Source of the DNA: Opitutaceae bacterium UBA2377
GTDB taxonomy: Bacteria; Verrucomicrobiota; Verrucomicrobiia; Opitutales; Opitutaceae
Direction of reading: 5' to 3'
NCBI GenBank assembly: GCA_002344205.1
Contig: DDSZ01000014.1
Coordinates: 76,737-140,736 of the forward strand
Length of the DNA stretch: 64,000 nucleotides
Part shown: positions 37,590 through 45,955 of the stretch, in pieces
Position numbering within the stretch: the first letter of the stretch is position 1
Layout: each line of letters starts with the position of its first letter
Notes under the pieces: model-generated
What the model saw: only the letters and a program-made list of their open reading frames with translations
Told to the model about the DNA's origin: nothing
The model's database searches: none
Position numbers and translations under genes: made by a program

Positions 37590-38129
37590 TCACGCGCAGA
37601 TGGATGCTGCAATCTCGGCTGATTTCTGCGGTGACACCAGTATGGCCACCAGCAGCAGGCCGAAGTCGATTGCCGTGCCAGCTCCGCGCGAGGTGATGAG
37701 GTTGCCGTCCACCACGCAGCGCTCGGCGCCCCGGAGTTCAGGCAGCTCGTTTGCCACGGAGAAATGCGCGGTGTAGTTGCGGCCGCGCAACAGTCCGGCG
37801 TCATGCAGCACCGTGGGGGCGGCGCAAATGGCGGCCAGCCAGCCATTGCGGGCGTGCTGGGCGAGGACGAGTTGGCGCACCCGCGGATCGGCCCGCAGGG
37901 TCTTGACCCCGGGGCCACCCGGCAGGAACAAGCAGTCGTAGGCTGGACCGCCCGCAGGTTCGAGCAGGCTGTCGGCGTGCAGGGTGAGGCCGCTGCGCCC
38001 GGTGGCATGGATGCCCGGACCGAGTGCGGCGAGGGTGACTTCGACCCCAGCGCGCCGCAGCAGGTCGATAGGGGCGACGGTTTCTATCTCTTCAAAACCG
38101 TCCGTGAGGATTGCGAGAACGGTGGGCAT
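37590..38129 (-). CDS. DJ-1/PfpI family protein
   Basis: A 179-residue cytoplasmic flavodoxin-like protein of the DJ-1/ThiJ/YajL group, in which members act as protein/nucleotide deglycases, chaperones or redox sensors. The conserved Cys is in LAAICAAPTVL, the usual Glu is in DGFEEIET near residue 12, and LFLPGGPGVKTLR matches the mid-domain. The ATG at 38129 begins the family alignment; the 50 codons open upstream overlap the divergent epimerase gene. The two starts are 17 bases apart. Confidence 0.92.
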   Translation of the reverse strand: MPTVLAILTDGFEEIETVAPIDLLRRAGVEVTLAALGPGIHATGRSGLTLHADSLLEPAGGPAYDCLFLPGGPGVKTLRADPRVRQLVLAQHARNGWLAAICAAPTVLHDAGLLRGRNYTAHFSVANELPELRGAERCVVDGNLITSRGAGTAIDFGLLLVAILVSPQKSAEIAASICA

Positions 38130-38146
38130 GCCTTTGCGTAGTGAAA

Positions 38147-39043
38147 ATGTCCCCGGATGCACACGGCAAAAATTCACCCCAACGCTTGGTTGTCTTTGGC
38201 GCCGGCTATGTCGGCGGGCACCTGGCGAGGGAAGCCGCCAAGCGCGGACTGGAAGTTGTGGCGCTGACCCGCAATCCAACCAAGGCGGCGGCTTTGCGGA
38301 CGGATGGCATCGAGGTGGTGGAAGGCGATCTGGCGGAAACGGAGTGGCATGCGAAAATGCCCGGCAAAGTGGATCTGGTGCTCAACTCCGTGAGTTCCGG
38401 CGGGGGCGGGATCGAGGGCTACCGTCGCAGCTATGTTGCCGGGATGAAATCCGTCATGATCTGGGTGCGGCAATCCCAGCCGGGGACGCTCGTCTATACT
38501 GGCAGCACCTCCGTCTATCCGCAGGATGGCGGCATCAGGGTGGACGAAACGGCCGCCACAGCTCCGCTGGATGAACGGCCCGCGCTATTGCGAGAAGCAG
38601 AGGAGATAGCCCTGGCGGGCGCGCCGTCAGTGCGGATTTTTGTGCTGCGGCTGGCCGGGATTTACGGACCGTCCCGTCATCATCTGCTGGATCAGATCCG
38701 AACCGGTGGGCCGTTGGCCGGGGCCGGGGAACGACGGCTCAACTTGATTCACCGTGACGACATCTGTGCCGCCATCTGGTGCAGTTTGACCGCGCCGCCC
38801 GCCGTGGCGGGAGGGATTTTCAACGTCGTGGACGACGCGCCCGCGCGCAGGAAGGATATTGCGGCGTGGCTGGCGCGGCGGCTGGGTCGGCCGGAGCCGG
38901 TGTTTGACGTGAACCTGCCGGGCCGACGCCGGGCGGAGATGCCGGACCGGATCATCGAAAACCGAAAGCTGCGGGAGACACTCGGCTGGCGGCCGCAGTA
39001 TCCCAGCTACCGGGAGGGATACGAAACTTTGTTGTCGCGTTAA
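38147..39043 (+). CDS. NAD(P)-dependent epimerase/dehydratase family protein
   Basis: A 298-residue Rossmann-fold protein of the extended SDR class. The nucleotide-binding motif is VVFGAGYVGGHLA near residue 14. YTGSTSVYPQ and LRLAGIYGPSRHH are like atypical SDRs of the YeeZ/SDR_a5 type, which lack the standard YxxxK. The ATG at 38147 is preferred over a TTG at 38111 that would overlap the divergent DJ-1 gene. The substrate is unknown. ybaB and recR follow on the same strand. Confidence 0.85.
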   Translation: MSPDAHGKNSPQRLVVFGAGYVGGHLAREAAKRGLEVVALTRNPTKAAALRTDGIEVVEGDLAETEWHAKMPGKVDLVLNSVSSGGGGIEGYRRSYVAGMKSVMIWVRQSQPGTLVYTGSTSVYPQDGGIRVDETAATAPLDERPALLREAEEIALAGAPSVRIFVLRLAGIYGPSRHHLLDQIRTGGPLAGAGERRLNLIHRDDICAAIWCSLTAPPAVAGGIFNVVDDAPARRKDIAAWLARRLGRPEPVFDVNLPGRRRAEMPDRIIENRKLRETLGWRPQYPSYREGYETLLSR

Positions 39044-39095
39044 CTCCGGCGCGGACTTTCAACTCACGCTTCTTCAACTCAACCCATCCAAACCC

Positions 39096-39404
39096 ATGGC
39101 CGGCGTAGGCAAACTTCTCAAACAAGCCCAGAAAATGCAGCGTGGCATCGAGGCACTCCAAGTGCAGCTCGAGGCCAAGGAAATCGACGTCACGAGCGGC
39201 GGAGGCGCGGTTAAAATCAAGATCAACGGCGCCGGCAAATTTCTCGGTCTGACGCTTGATCCCGACTTCCTCAAGGAAGACCCCAAGCTCGTGGCCGACA
39301 CCCTGTTGGTTGCTATGCAGGATGCCGCCAAGCAGTCCAAGGAATACAACGACGCGGAGATGCAGAAGGTGACGTCGGCCTTTCAGGTGCCTGGGATGTT
39401 CTGA
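39096..39404 (+). CDS. ybaB: YbaB/EbfC family nucleoid-associated protein
   Basis: A small dimeric DNA-binding protein, 102 residues. It has the typical amphipathic N-terminus GKLLKQAQKMQRGIEALQVQ, a central GGGAVKIKINGAGKFLGLTL and a helical C-terminus. Placement just upstream of recR is the widespread bacterial arrangement and supports the call. No Shine-Dalgarno is seen; the leader is C- and A-rich. Confidence 0.94.
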   Translation: MAGVGKLLKQAQKMQRGIEALQVQLEAKEIDVTSGGGAVKIKINGAGKFLGLTLDPDFLKEDPKLVADTLLVAMQDAAKQSKEYNDAEMQKVTSAFQVPGMF

Positions 39405-39476
39405 AGGCGGATTTCGGAAGGCTGAGTGCGAGAAGAGTATCTCGTCCGCATTTGCCCATCCCCGACTCGCAATCCC

Positions 39477-40073
39477 ATGACCCCGGCGCTCGAGAATCTC
39501 CAGAAGCGACTGAAACAGTTGCCCGGTGTTGGCTACCGCTCCGCCGAGCGCATCGCCCTGCATCTGCTGGTGGAGAAACCGGGGCAATTGGAGGCACTCG
39601 TGGAGTCGCTCCGGGTCGCGGCGCAGGCCGTGCGCCGGTGCGTGCGCTGCGGAAACTTGGCTGAAGAGGAACTCTGTCCCGTTTGCAGCGACGCCCGGCG
39701 TGATCAATCCGTGGTTTGTGTCGTGGAGCATGTCCCCGATCTGGTCGCGATCGAACGGAGCGGAGCTTACCGGGGCGTTTACCATGTACTGCACGGCCGC
39801 TTGTCCCCGATCCACGGGGTGGGTCCGGGGGATTTGCATCTCGCCGCGCTGATGTCGCGCGTGGAATCGGGCGAAGTGAAGGAACTGATCCTGGCGCTTT
39901 CCAACGACGTGGAAGGCGAGGCGACCTGCCACTACCTGAGCGAGCACCTGCCGGCCGAGCCGGCGGTAAAAATCAGCCGCATCGGCTTCGGCCTGCCGAG
40001 CGGAGGCGGGGTGCTTTACGCCGATTCGGTCACCCTGAAGAGCGCGCTGGAAGGCCGGCGGCACTATTCTTGA
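39477..40073 (+). CDS. recR: Recombination protein RecR
   Basis: Recombination mediator working with RecO (and RecF) to load RecA at gaps. The 198-residue protein has the N-terminal helix-hairpin-helix LKQLPGVGYRSAERIALHLL, a four-Cys zinc finger (CVRCGNL with CPVCSD), a Toprim domain with VVEHVPDLVAIERSG, and the C-terminal Walker-B-like region of the family. The ATG at 39477 is chosen over the earlier in-frame ATG-like start at 39426, since family proteins start close to the HhH. Confidence 0.95.
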   Translation: MTPALENLQKRLKQLPGVGYRSAERIALHLLVEKPGQLEALVESLRVAAQAVRRCVRCGNLAEEELCPVCSDARRDQSVVCVVEHVPDLVAIERSGAYRGVYHVLHGRLSPIHGVGPGDLHLAALMSRVESGEVKELILALSNDVEGEATCHYLSEHLPAEPAVKISRIGFGLPSGGGVLYADSVTLKSALEGRRHYS

Positions 40074-40116
40074 TTGCGCCCCGGCGGCTTTCCGTTTCAG
40101 TCCCGGCCAGTCAAAT

Positions 40117-40191
40117 GCGCCATTAGTATATCGGCTATTATGTGTGCTTCCCAAGCATGAGAGGTCGGTTCGACTCCGACATGGCGCACCA
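40117..40191 (+). tRNA. tRNA-Gly (anticodon CCC)
   Basis: A full cloverleaf folds: acceptor stem GCGCCAT/ATGGCGC, anticodon stem TGTGC/GCATG (with two wobble pairs) around the loop TTCCCAA with anticodon CCC, variable loop AGAG, T stem GTCGG/CCGAC with loop TTCGACT, discriminator A and encoded CCA (40189-40191). The D stem is weak: GTAT against TTAT leaves a T-T mismatch. CCC reads the GGG glycine codon. It lies 43 bases downstream of recR. Confidence 0.93.
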
Positions 40192-40249
40192 AGCTTCGTC
40201 TCGCTGCCGCGATGATTTGGCAGCATATCCCCAACCAACATCAACCCAC

Positions 40250-40486
40250 ATGAAATCCCTGAAACTGCTCGTGGCGCTGCTCTTTGCGGGCGCGCTGACC
40301 CTGTCGGTGGCCCAAGCCGGTGAAGGCAAAGGCGAGTGCAAAGACAAGCCGGCCGAGAAATGCTGCGAATGCGGCGTGGACAAGGACGGCAAGGAGTGCG
40401 GCAAGGACAAAGAGTGCTGCTGCGCCGCCAAGAAGGAAAAGAAGGACTGCGAGGATAAGAAAGAGTGCGACAAGCCGAAGGGCTGA
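40250..40486 (+). CDS. Small exported cysteine- and lysine-rich protein
   Basis: A 78-residue protein. Residues 1-23 form a signal peptide (KSLKLL start, hydrophobic core, cleavage likely after AQA). The mature part is about 55 residues with ten cysteines, including CC and CCC runs, and is otherwise dominated by Lys, Glu, Asp and Gly. No His or aromatic residue is present in the mature part, like a metallothionein. I do not recognise a named family. The ATG at 40250 is 58 bases after the tRNA, with a strong terminator after the stop. Confidence 0.82.
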   Translation: MKSLKLLVALLFAGALTLSVAQAGEGKGECKDKPAEKCCECGVDKDGKECGKDKECCCAAKKEKKDCEDKKECDKPKG

Positions 40487-40510
40487 TCGCATATCCCGGT
40501 CCGTTCGCGA

Positions 40511-40536
40511 GCCGCACCGCCGGGTGCGGCTTTTTT
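40511..40536 (+). terminator. Rho-independent terminator after the cysteine-rich protein gene
   Basis: GCCGCAC (40511-40517) pairs perfectly with GTGCGGC (40524-40530) around a six-base loop, followed by six T. It sits 24 bases past the stop and also just downstream of dxs on the other strand, so it may be used mainly for the plus-strand unit. Confidence 0.85.
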
Positions 40537-42487
40537 ATGCCTCGGTGGCGACAGACTGGGCCTGCCGATTGCGCCAGCGGTCCAGCACGCGGCGGTGGAT
40601 GTCATCCGGCGAAAGTCCATAGGCGGCCCGTAGGGTTTCTACGTTTGAGCCGTGCTCGATGAATTTGTCGGGCCAGCCGATGCGTTCGACCGCCGCGGGA
40701 CAGTCGGCCTCCTGGAGCGCCTCCAGCACGGCACTGCCGAAACCGCCGGCGACAACGTGATCCTCCATGGTCACGATCAGCGGAATGCAGGCGGCATGGC
40801 TGAGGAGCAGGGCACGGTCGAGCGGCTTGGCGAAGCGGGCGTTGACGACGCCGACGGAGAGATTCTCGTCGGCCTGCAACCGGGCGGCCAATTGCAGCGC
40901 ATCCTGCACCATCGGGCCGAGCGCCCAGATCATGATGTTGGAACCTTCACGCAGCACCTCGGCCTGACCGATGGGAATGGCGGCGGGCTCGGGCTTGAGC
41001 GGCACGCCCTGGCCGGCACCGCGGGGATAGCGGATGAAGCTTGGCCCGGCCAGCGTCAGCCCCGTGTGGAGCATGTCCACGAGTTCATCCTCGTCCTTGG
41101 GCTGCATGACGACGGCATGCGGGACGCAGCGCAGGTAGGCGAGGTCGAAGAGTCCGTGGTGGGTCGGGCCGTCGTTGGGCGAAAGGCCCGCGCGATCCAT
41201 GCAAAAGGTGACCGGGAGATTCTGCAGGCAGACGTCATGAATGATGGGGTCGTAGGCGCGCTGCAAAAAGGTGGAGTAAATGCCGACAACAGGGCGGATG
41301 CCCTTGGTGGCGAGACCGGCGGCGAAGATCACGGCATGCTCCTCGGCGATGCCGACGTCGAAAAACTGGGCCGGCACCGCAGCGGCGAGATGGCTCAGGC
41401 CGGTGCCGCTGGGCATGGCACCGGTGATGCCCACGACCTTCGGGTCGGCCCGGGCAAAGCGGGCCAAGGCCTGGCCGAATACATCCTGATAATTGGGCGC
41501 GGCACCGGGCGCGGATTTTTTGCTCTCACCGGTGACAGGGTCGAAGGGACTGGCACCGTGGAATTTTTCGGGCGAACTCATCGCGGCGTTCAAGCCGCGG
41601 CCCTTCTTGGTGAGCACATGCACGAGCACCGGCACATCGCAATGCTTGGCGAATTCCAGGTTCTTGGTGAGGAGGTCAAGGTTGTGGCCGTCCACGGGAC
41701 CGAGGTAGCGGAGGCCGAATTTCTCAAAGAGGGAGGACTCGACGAAGAAGTCCTTCGTCTCGCGTTTCCACTTGTGGTAAACCCGGTTCATCTCGACGCC
41801 GGCGGGGAAGCTCTTGAAGAAAGCCTCGATGTCGTGGTGCAGCTTGTTGTAGGTCGGGCTGGTGCTGATGCGGTTCAGGTAGGCGGAGATGGCGCCGACA
41901 TTCTTCGCGATGGACCACTCGTTGTCGTTAAGGACGACGATCAGGCGCTTGGTGGAGCTGACGATGTTGTTGAGCGCCTCCAGTGTGATGCCGCAGGTGA
42001 AGGCGGCGTCGCCGCAGATGGCGACCACGTGCTCGTCGGTGCCGCGCAAATCGCGGGCGGTCGCCATGCCGAGCGCCGCGGAGAGGGCGGTGCCGGCGTG
42101 GCCGGCGCCGAAGGCGTCGTGCGGGCTTTCGCGGCGATAGAGGAAACCGCTGGCACCGTCCGTCTGGCGGAGTCGGCGGAAAAATTCCCCGCCGCGGCCG
42201 GTGAGCAGTTTGTGGACGTAGCCCTGGTGGGCGACGTCGAAGACAAACTGGTCCTGCGGCGTGTTGAAGACCCGGTGCAGGGCGATGGTGAGCTCGACGA
42301 CGCCAAGGTTGGGCCCGACATGGCCGCCGTTGCGGGCGGTCACGCCGATGATCTCGTCGCGGATTTCCTGGGCCAGGGCGGGCAGCGCCTCGGGGGCGAG
42401 CGCCTTGAGGTCGGCCGGGCCGGCAATGCGGTCGAGCAGGCGGGGAGAGGCGGACGGGTTCATCGGCGGCGGCGTGGACTCATTCAT
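40535..42487 (-). CDS. dxs: 1-deoxy-D-xylulose-5-phosphate synthase
   Basis: First enzyme of the MEP isoprenoid pathway, condensing pyruvate and glyceraldehyde 3-phosphate with thiamine diphosphate. The 650-residue product has HVGPNLGVVELTIALH, a thiamine site CGDAAFTCGITLEALNN with LNDNEWSI, and the C-terminal FCMDRAGLSPNDGPTHHG block of Dxs. The usual GDG of the cofactor site reads GDA. The ATG at 42487 overlaps the xseB stop by 8 bases. Its polyprenyl products feed the glycan carriers used in the neighbouring polysaccharide locus. Confidence 0.94.
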   Translation of the reverse strand: MNESTPPPMNPSASPRLLDRIAGPADLKALAPEALPALAQEIRDEIIGVTARNGGHVGPNLGVVELTIALHRVFNTPQDQFVFDVAHQGYVHKLLTGRGGEFFRRLRQTDGASGFLYRRESPHDAFGAGHAGTALSAALGMATARDLRGTDEHVVAICGDAAFTCGITLEALNNIVSSTKRLIVVLNDNEWSIAKNVGAISAYLNRISTSPTYNKLHHDIEAFFKSFPAGVEMNRVYHKWKRETKDFFVESSLFEKFGLRYLGPVDGHNLDLLTKNLEFAKHCDVPVLVHVLTKKGRGLNAAMSSPEKFHGASPFDPVTGESKKSAPGAAPNYQDVFGQALARFARADPKVVGITGAMPSGTGLSHLAAAVPAQFFDVGIAEEHAVIFAAGLATKGIRPVVGIYSTFLQRAYDPIIHDVCLQNLPVTFCMDRAGLSPNDGPTHHGLFDLAYLRCVPHAVVMQPKDEDELVDMLHTGLTLAGPSFIRYPRGAGQGVPLKPEPAAIPIGQAEVLREGSNIMIWALGPMVQDALQLAARLQADENLSVGVVNARFAKPLDRALLLSHAACIPLIVTMEDHVVAGGFGSAVLEALQEADCPAAVERIGWPDKFIEHGSNVETLRAAYGLSPDDIHRRVLDRWRNRQAQSVATEA

Positions 42488-42722
42488 CGCGGCCGACCTC
42501 GTATTTGGCGAAGACCGCGCCGTCCTTCGATTTTTTGAGCTGCTCGATGCGCAGTTCCGCTTCCTTCAGGCGGGTTTCGCAAACCTTGAGGAGGCGGCTG
42601 CCATCCTCGAATCTGGCCAGCAGATCGGCCAGGGGCACATCCCCCGATTCCATCGAATCAACGATGGTCTCAAGTTTGGTGAGGGCGGCTTCGAAGGAGA
42701 GTTTGGCGTCTTTGGCTTCCAC
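42480..42722 (-). CDS. xseB: Exodeoxyribonuclease VII small subunit
   Basis: An 80-residue helical subunit that assembles with XseA for single-strand DNA exonuclease activity. The signature SFEAALTKLETIVDSMESGD and the following LARFEDGSRLLKVCETRL match the family. It starts with GTG at 42722 and overlaps dxs, the frequent xseB-dxs (or xseB-ispA-dxs) order. xseA is not in the window. Confidence 0.93.
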   Translation of the reverse strand: MEAKDAKLSFEAALTKLETIVDSMESGDVPLADLLARFEDGSRLLKVCETRLKEAELRIEQLKKSKDGAVFAKYEVGRDE

Positions 42723-42803
42723 GCCGTCAACATGCGAGGGGACGGATGCATTTCAAACAATCTTTGGACTGGCGGCGCGGGGCGATTTGGATGCACTGGC
42801 GGC

Positions 42804-44051
42804 ATGACATTGGTGCTTTGGATCACGGCCCTGCTCATGGTTCTGCGTTTGGCCGGCGAATACTGGCTGGGGGCGCTGAACCGGCGGGAAGTGCGGCGGC
42901 ATGCGGGGGAGCCGCCCGCCGGGGTCGTCGCGATCATGGACGGCGCCACCTACCGCAAGGCGGTGGCCTACACCCTGGAAAAATCGAGCTTCGGGCAACT
43001 CGTGGAATTTTTCGACACCCTCGTGCTCGCCATGGTGGTCTTTGGCGGGCTGCTGCCGGCGCTCTACGAACAATTTGCCCACTGGGGCGGGCCGGACGCG
43101 ATCTGGAGCGATGTGCTCTTTATCCTGACAACCGGGGTGTTGCTGTCGTTGCCGGGCTTGCCGTTTGACTGGTGGGCGCAATTCAAGCTCGAAGCCAAGT
43201 TTGGTTTCAACAAAAGCACGCCCGGCCTGTGGGTGACGGACAAGCTCAAGGGGCTGCTGGTGACGTTGTTGATCGGTTACCCACTGCTCTGGGTGCTGCT
43301 TTCCCTTGTGCATTGGGTGGGCAGCGCCTGGTGGCTCTGGGGCTTTGGCGTGCTCTTTGGTTTCCAACTGCTGATGCTGGTGCTTTATCCGAAACTGATC
43401 CTGCCTCTCTTCAATAAACTAACGCCGCTGCCGGAGGGCGAGTTGCGCACCCGCCTGCTGGAGCTCGGCGACCGCACCGGCTTCAAAGCCCGGGCCATCC
43501 AGGTGATGGATGGCTCGAAGCGCTCGGGTCACTCCAACGCTTTTTTCACGGGGTTCGGGCGTTTTCGCCGGATCGTCCTGTTCGACACCCTGATTGCGCA
43601 GCTCTCGCACGAGGAACTGGAGGCGGTGCTGGCGCACGAGATCGGGCATTACCGCCGCGGGCACATCCCCAAGATGCTGGCCGTATCGGCGGTGACGCAA
43701 CTCGGCGGCTTTGCCCTGATCGCGTGGCTGGCCGGCAGCCCTTGGTTTAACACGGCCTTCGGCTTCCCGCCGGGCGAACTGGCGCCCGCGTTTCTGCTCT
43801 TCGGGCTGTTGAGCGGGCTGGTGTTTTTTTGGTTCACCCCGGTGGGAAATTATTTTTCACGCCGGCATGAGTATGAGGCCGATGCCTTCGCGCGGGAAGC
43901 GATGCACGGCCCCGGCCCGTTGGTCGGCGCCCTGCGCAAACTGGCGCAGAAGAACCTCACCAACCTCACGCCGCATCCGTGGTTCAGCGCGTTTTTCTAT
44001 TCGCACCCCACGCTGGTGGAGCGTGAGCGGGCCTTGGCCGCGGAAGGATGA
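42804..44051 (+). CDS. M48 family (Ste24/CAAX protease-like) membrane metallopeptidase
   Basis: A 415-residue zinc peptidase of the Ste24 type with about seven membrane segments. The metal site is HEIGHYRRGH (HExxH) near residue 277, with a further Glu ligand in SRRHEYEADAFA near residue 354; DGSKRSGHSNAFFTG is the family motif before it. In bacteria such enzymes are thought to process membrane proteins. The frame is open from 42261, but the ATG at 42804 gives the family start. It overlaps the next gene by 4 bases (ATGA). Confidence 0.92.
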   Translation: MTLVLWITALLMVLRLAGEYWLGALNRREVRRHAGEPPAGVVAIMDGATYRKAVAYTLEKSSFGQLVEFFDTLVLAMVVFGGLLPALYEQFAHWGGPDAIWSDVLFILTTGVLLSLPGLPFDWWAQFKLEAKFGFNKSTPGLWVTDKLKGLLVTLLIGYPLLWVLLSLVHWVGSAWWLWGFGVLFGFQLLMLVLYPKLILPLFNKLTPLPEGELRTRLLELGDRTGFKARAIQVMDGSKRSGHSNAFFTGFGRFRRIVLFDTLIAQLSHEELEAVLAHEIGHYRRGHIPKMLAVSAVTQLGGFALIAWLAGSPWFNTAFGFPPGELAPAFLLFGLLSGLVFFWFTPVGNYFSRRHEYEADAFAREAMHGPGPLVGALRKLAQKNLTNLTPHPWFSAFFYSHPTLVERERALAAEG

Positions 44052-44947
44052 AACCGGGGCTGGCAGTTGCCGTCATCTGGCTGCTGCTGGTTCCGACCGC
44101 GGCAGGGGAAACCCTGCGAATCGCCACTTTCAATTTGGAAAATTACGGGCCGGCAAACCGGATGACGGCGGCGGGATATCGGAAAGCCTACCCGAAGCCG
44201 GAGGAGGCCAAGCGCGCTTTGCGGCAGATTATCCGGGAAATGGCGGCTGATGTGGTGGTGTTCCAAGAAATGGGTCCACGGCCTTACCTCGATGAATTGC
44301 AGCGCGATCTTCGCAGTGAAGGGCTGGAGTATCCTTATGCGGAGCACTTGGTGGCGGCGGATGAGGCCCGGCACGTGGCGTTGATCTCGCGCCGACCGCT
44401 GCGGTCCGTGACGAATCATGTGGACCTCACTTTCAAGTATTTTGGCGAAGCGACAGCGGTGAGACGCGGGCTTTTGGAAGTGTCGGTCCCGGCGGCGGGC
44501 GGTGAGATTACCGTCTGGGTCCTGCATCTGAAGAGCCGGTTTACCGAGCGCAGGGACGATCCGGGAGCGGCGAAATTTCGGGCAGGCGAGGCGACCGCGA
44601 TCCGCGACCGGGTGTTGCGCCGGTTTCCGCAGCCGGCTGCGGCCCGCTTTGTGATTCTGGGGGATTTCAATGATACGAAAAACAGCGCCCCGCTGCGCTA
44701 CATGCAGAAGCGGGGCCAGACCGCGATCGCGCACCTGTTGCCGGCCAGCGATTCCCGTGGCGAGAGTTGGACCTCGGTCTTTCGCCGGGAGGAATCCTAC
44801 TCGCGGGTGGACCACATTTTGGTTTCGGCGGTTTTGCGCAGTGCCGTGCGCGAGGGCAGGGCGATTATCCACGACAGTCCGGCAGTCATGCGGGCGAGCG
44901 ACCATCGGCCCGTTTATGTCACGCTGGACCTGTCCGCATCCAAATAA
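44048..44947 (+). CDS. Exported endonuclease/exonuclease/phosphatase family protein
   Basis: A 299-residue protein with a signal peptide (residues 1-20) followed by the EEP fold: RIATFNLENYG, VVVFQEMG with the metal-binding Glu, HLKSRF with the catalytic His, ILGDFND and the C-terminal ASDHRPV. It probably cleaves phosphodiester bonds of nucleic acids or lipids outside the cytoplasm. It is translationally coupled to the Ste24-like protease gene. Confidence 0.9.
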   Translation: MKPGLAVAVIWLLLVPTAAGETLRIATFNLENYGPANRMTAAGYRKAYPKPEEAKRALRQIIREMAADVVVFQEMGPRPYLDELQRDLRSEGLEYPYAEHLVAADEARHVALISRRPLRSVTNHVDLTFKYFGEATAVRRGLLEVSVPAAGGEITVWVLHLKSRFTERRDDPGAAKFRAGEATAIRDRVLRRFPQPAAARFVILGDFNDTKNSAPLRYMQKRGQTAIAHLLPASDSRGESWTSVFRREESYSRVDHILVSAVLRSAVREGRAIIHDSPAVMRASDHRPVYVTLDLSASK

Positions 44948-44973
44948 AAAGCCGGCGGAGGCAGCCGCCGGCT
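44946..44973 (-). terminator. Rho-independent terminator for the IPT-domain lipoprotein gene
   Basis: AGCCGGCGG (44950-44958) pairs perfectly with CCGCCGGCT (44965-44973), and five A (44946-44950) follow the hairpin on the minus strand as a T-run. It lies just past the lipoprotein stop at 44998 and may also slow transcription from the convergent EEP gene. Confidence 0.85.
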
Positions 44974-44997
44974 GGGTGAAAGGAGTTTGGAGCGGGT

Positions 44998-45915
44998 TTA
45001 TCGCACGGTCACCGGGATAGTGACTTCGCCCGCGCCGTAGCCTTTGAGGAAGAGGCTGCCACTGCCGGGTTTACCGCCCTGCACGCCCACAGAGACAGAA
45101 GTCTGCCCGGCAGGAACCACCACTTCGGCCATGATGACGGCCTCGGGCACGTCGGTCGTGACATCGAGCAGGAGCCCGCCCGCCGGTGCGGGGTTAGGAA
45201 TGGTGAAGATGAGATTTTGCATTTCACCCGGCCGCAGGACGAGGGCGGTTGGCATCACGGTGAGGTTGCTCGCATCGATGCGGAAGGTGCCGACGGGCGA
45301 GTTGCCGGAGGTGCTGCCGAGCATTACCTGATAGTTGCGCGCGGGATCGAGGGCCGGCACGAAAAAGCTCAGCGCGTTGGGCGATTCGTAAACCGTTCGG
45401 GCCGGAGCACTGTCAAAGTAGATCACATCCTGCGGGGTGAAACCGCGGCCCAGCACACTGATGCGGGCCCCGACGGGTCCGCGGCTGCTTTCGAGCGAGA
45501 GGACATAGCGGTTCACGATCGTGGCGCGGCTGATCTCGGAGTAGGCCTCGCGGTTGTCCACGGTGTCGCGCAGCTCAACCTGGTAATTCACGAGGAAATA
45601 GTAGGCCAGCTCGGTGCGGCCCGGAGGAGCTTGGTAGTCGAATTCGTAGATGTTGGCGCCGAGATTGCTCAGCCGCATGGCATGATGCTGGCCATCAATA
45701 ATGATGAACGGCTTCACGTTGACGGGATTCACGATGTTCTGGCGGGTCGTGATCCGCATCGTGATCGTGTAGATGCCGGAAGGATTCTCGGGCAGATTGG
45801 CGGGCGTGAGATTGGTCAGCGTGACATTTTCGCAGCCCGTCAGGAAGACGAGACCAAGCAGTAGCAGGGGCAAAGCGAAGAATTGCCGCAGGCGGGAAAG
45901 TCGGGAGTTTTGCAT
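44998..45915 (-). CDS. Lipoprotein with IPT/TIG domain
   Basis: A 305-residue protein with a lipobox LTGC (Cys28) after a hydrophobic signal, so it should be lipid-anchored. Residues about 30-135 are a beta-rich part; residues about 145-220 (ISVLGRGFTPQDVIYFDSAP and PVGTFRID) match an immunoglobulin-like IPT/TIG domain. The C-terminal 90 residues are another beta-rich domain. It is probably an envelope structural or binding protein; no enzymatic residues are seen. It is divergent from hemW. Confidence 0.87.
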   Translation of the reverse strand: MQNSRLSRLRQFFALPLLLLGLVFLTGCENVTLTNLTPANLPENPSGIYTITMRITTRQNIVNPVNVKPFIIIDGQHHAMRLSNLGANIYEFDYQAPPGRTELAYYFLVNYQVELRDTVDNREAYSEISRATIVNRYVLSLESSRGPVGARISVLGRGFTPQDVIYFDSAPARTVYESPNALSFFVPALDPARNYQVMLGSTSGNSPVGTFRIDASNLTVMPTALVLRPGEMQNLIFTIPNPAPAGGLLLDVTTDVPEAVIMAEVVVPAGQTSVSVGVQGGKPGSGSLFLKGYGAGEVTIPVTVR

Positions 45916-45955
45916 TGGTTTTGAGTTAAAACCGGTCAGTTAAAGATTGTTAGTA

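Noticed and set aside
38952..40517. A 521-codon minus-strand frame opposite ybaB and recR
   Set aside because: ybaB, recR and the tRNA fully explain the region and the antisense frame crosses a tRNA gene.
40652..42538. A 628-codon plus-strand frame opposite dxs
   Set aside because: dxs is clear on the minus strand; the plus-strand product has no domain and its start lies inside dxs.
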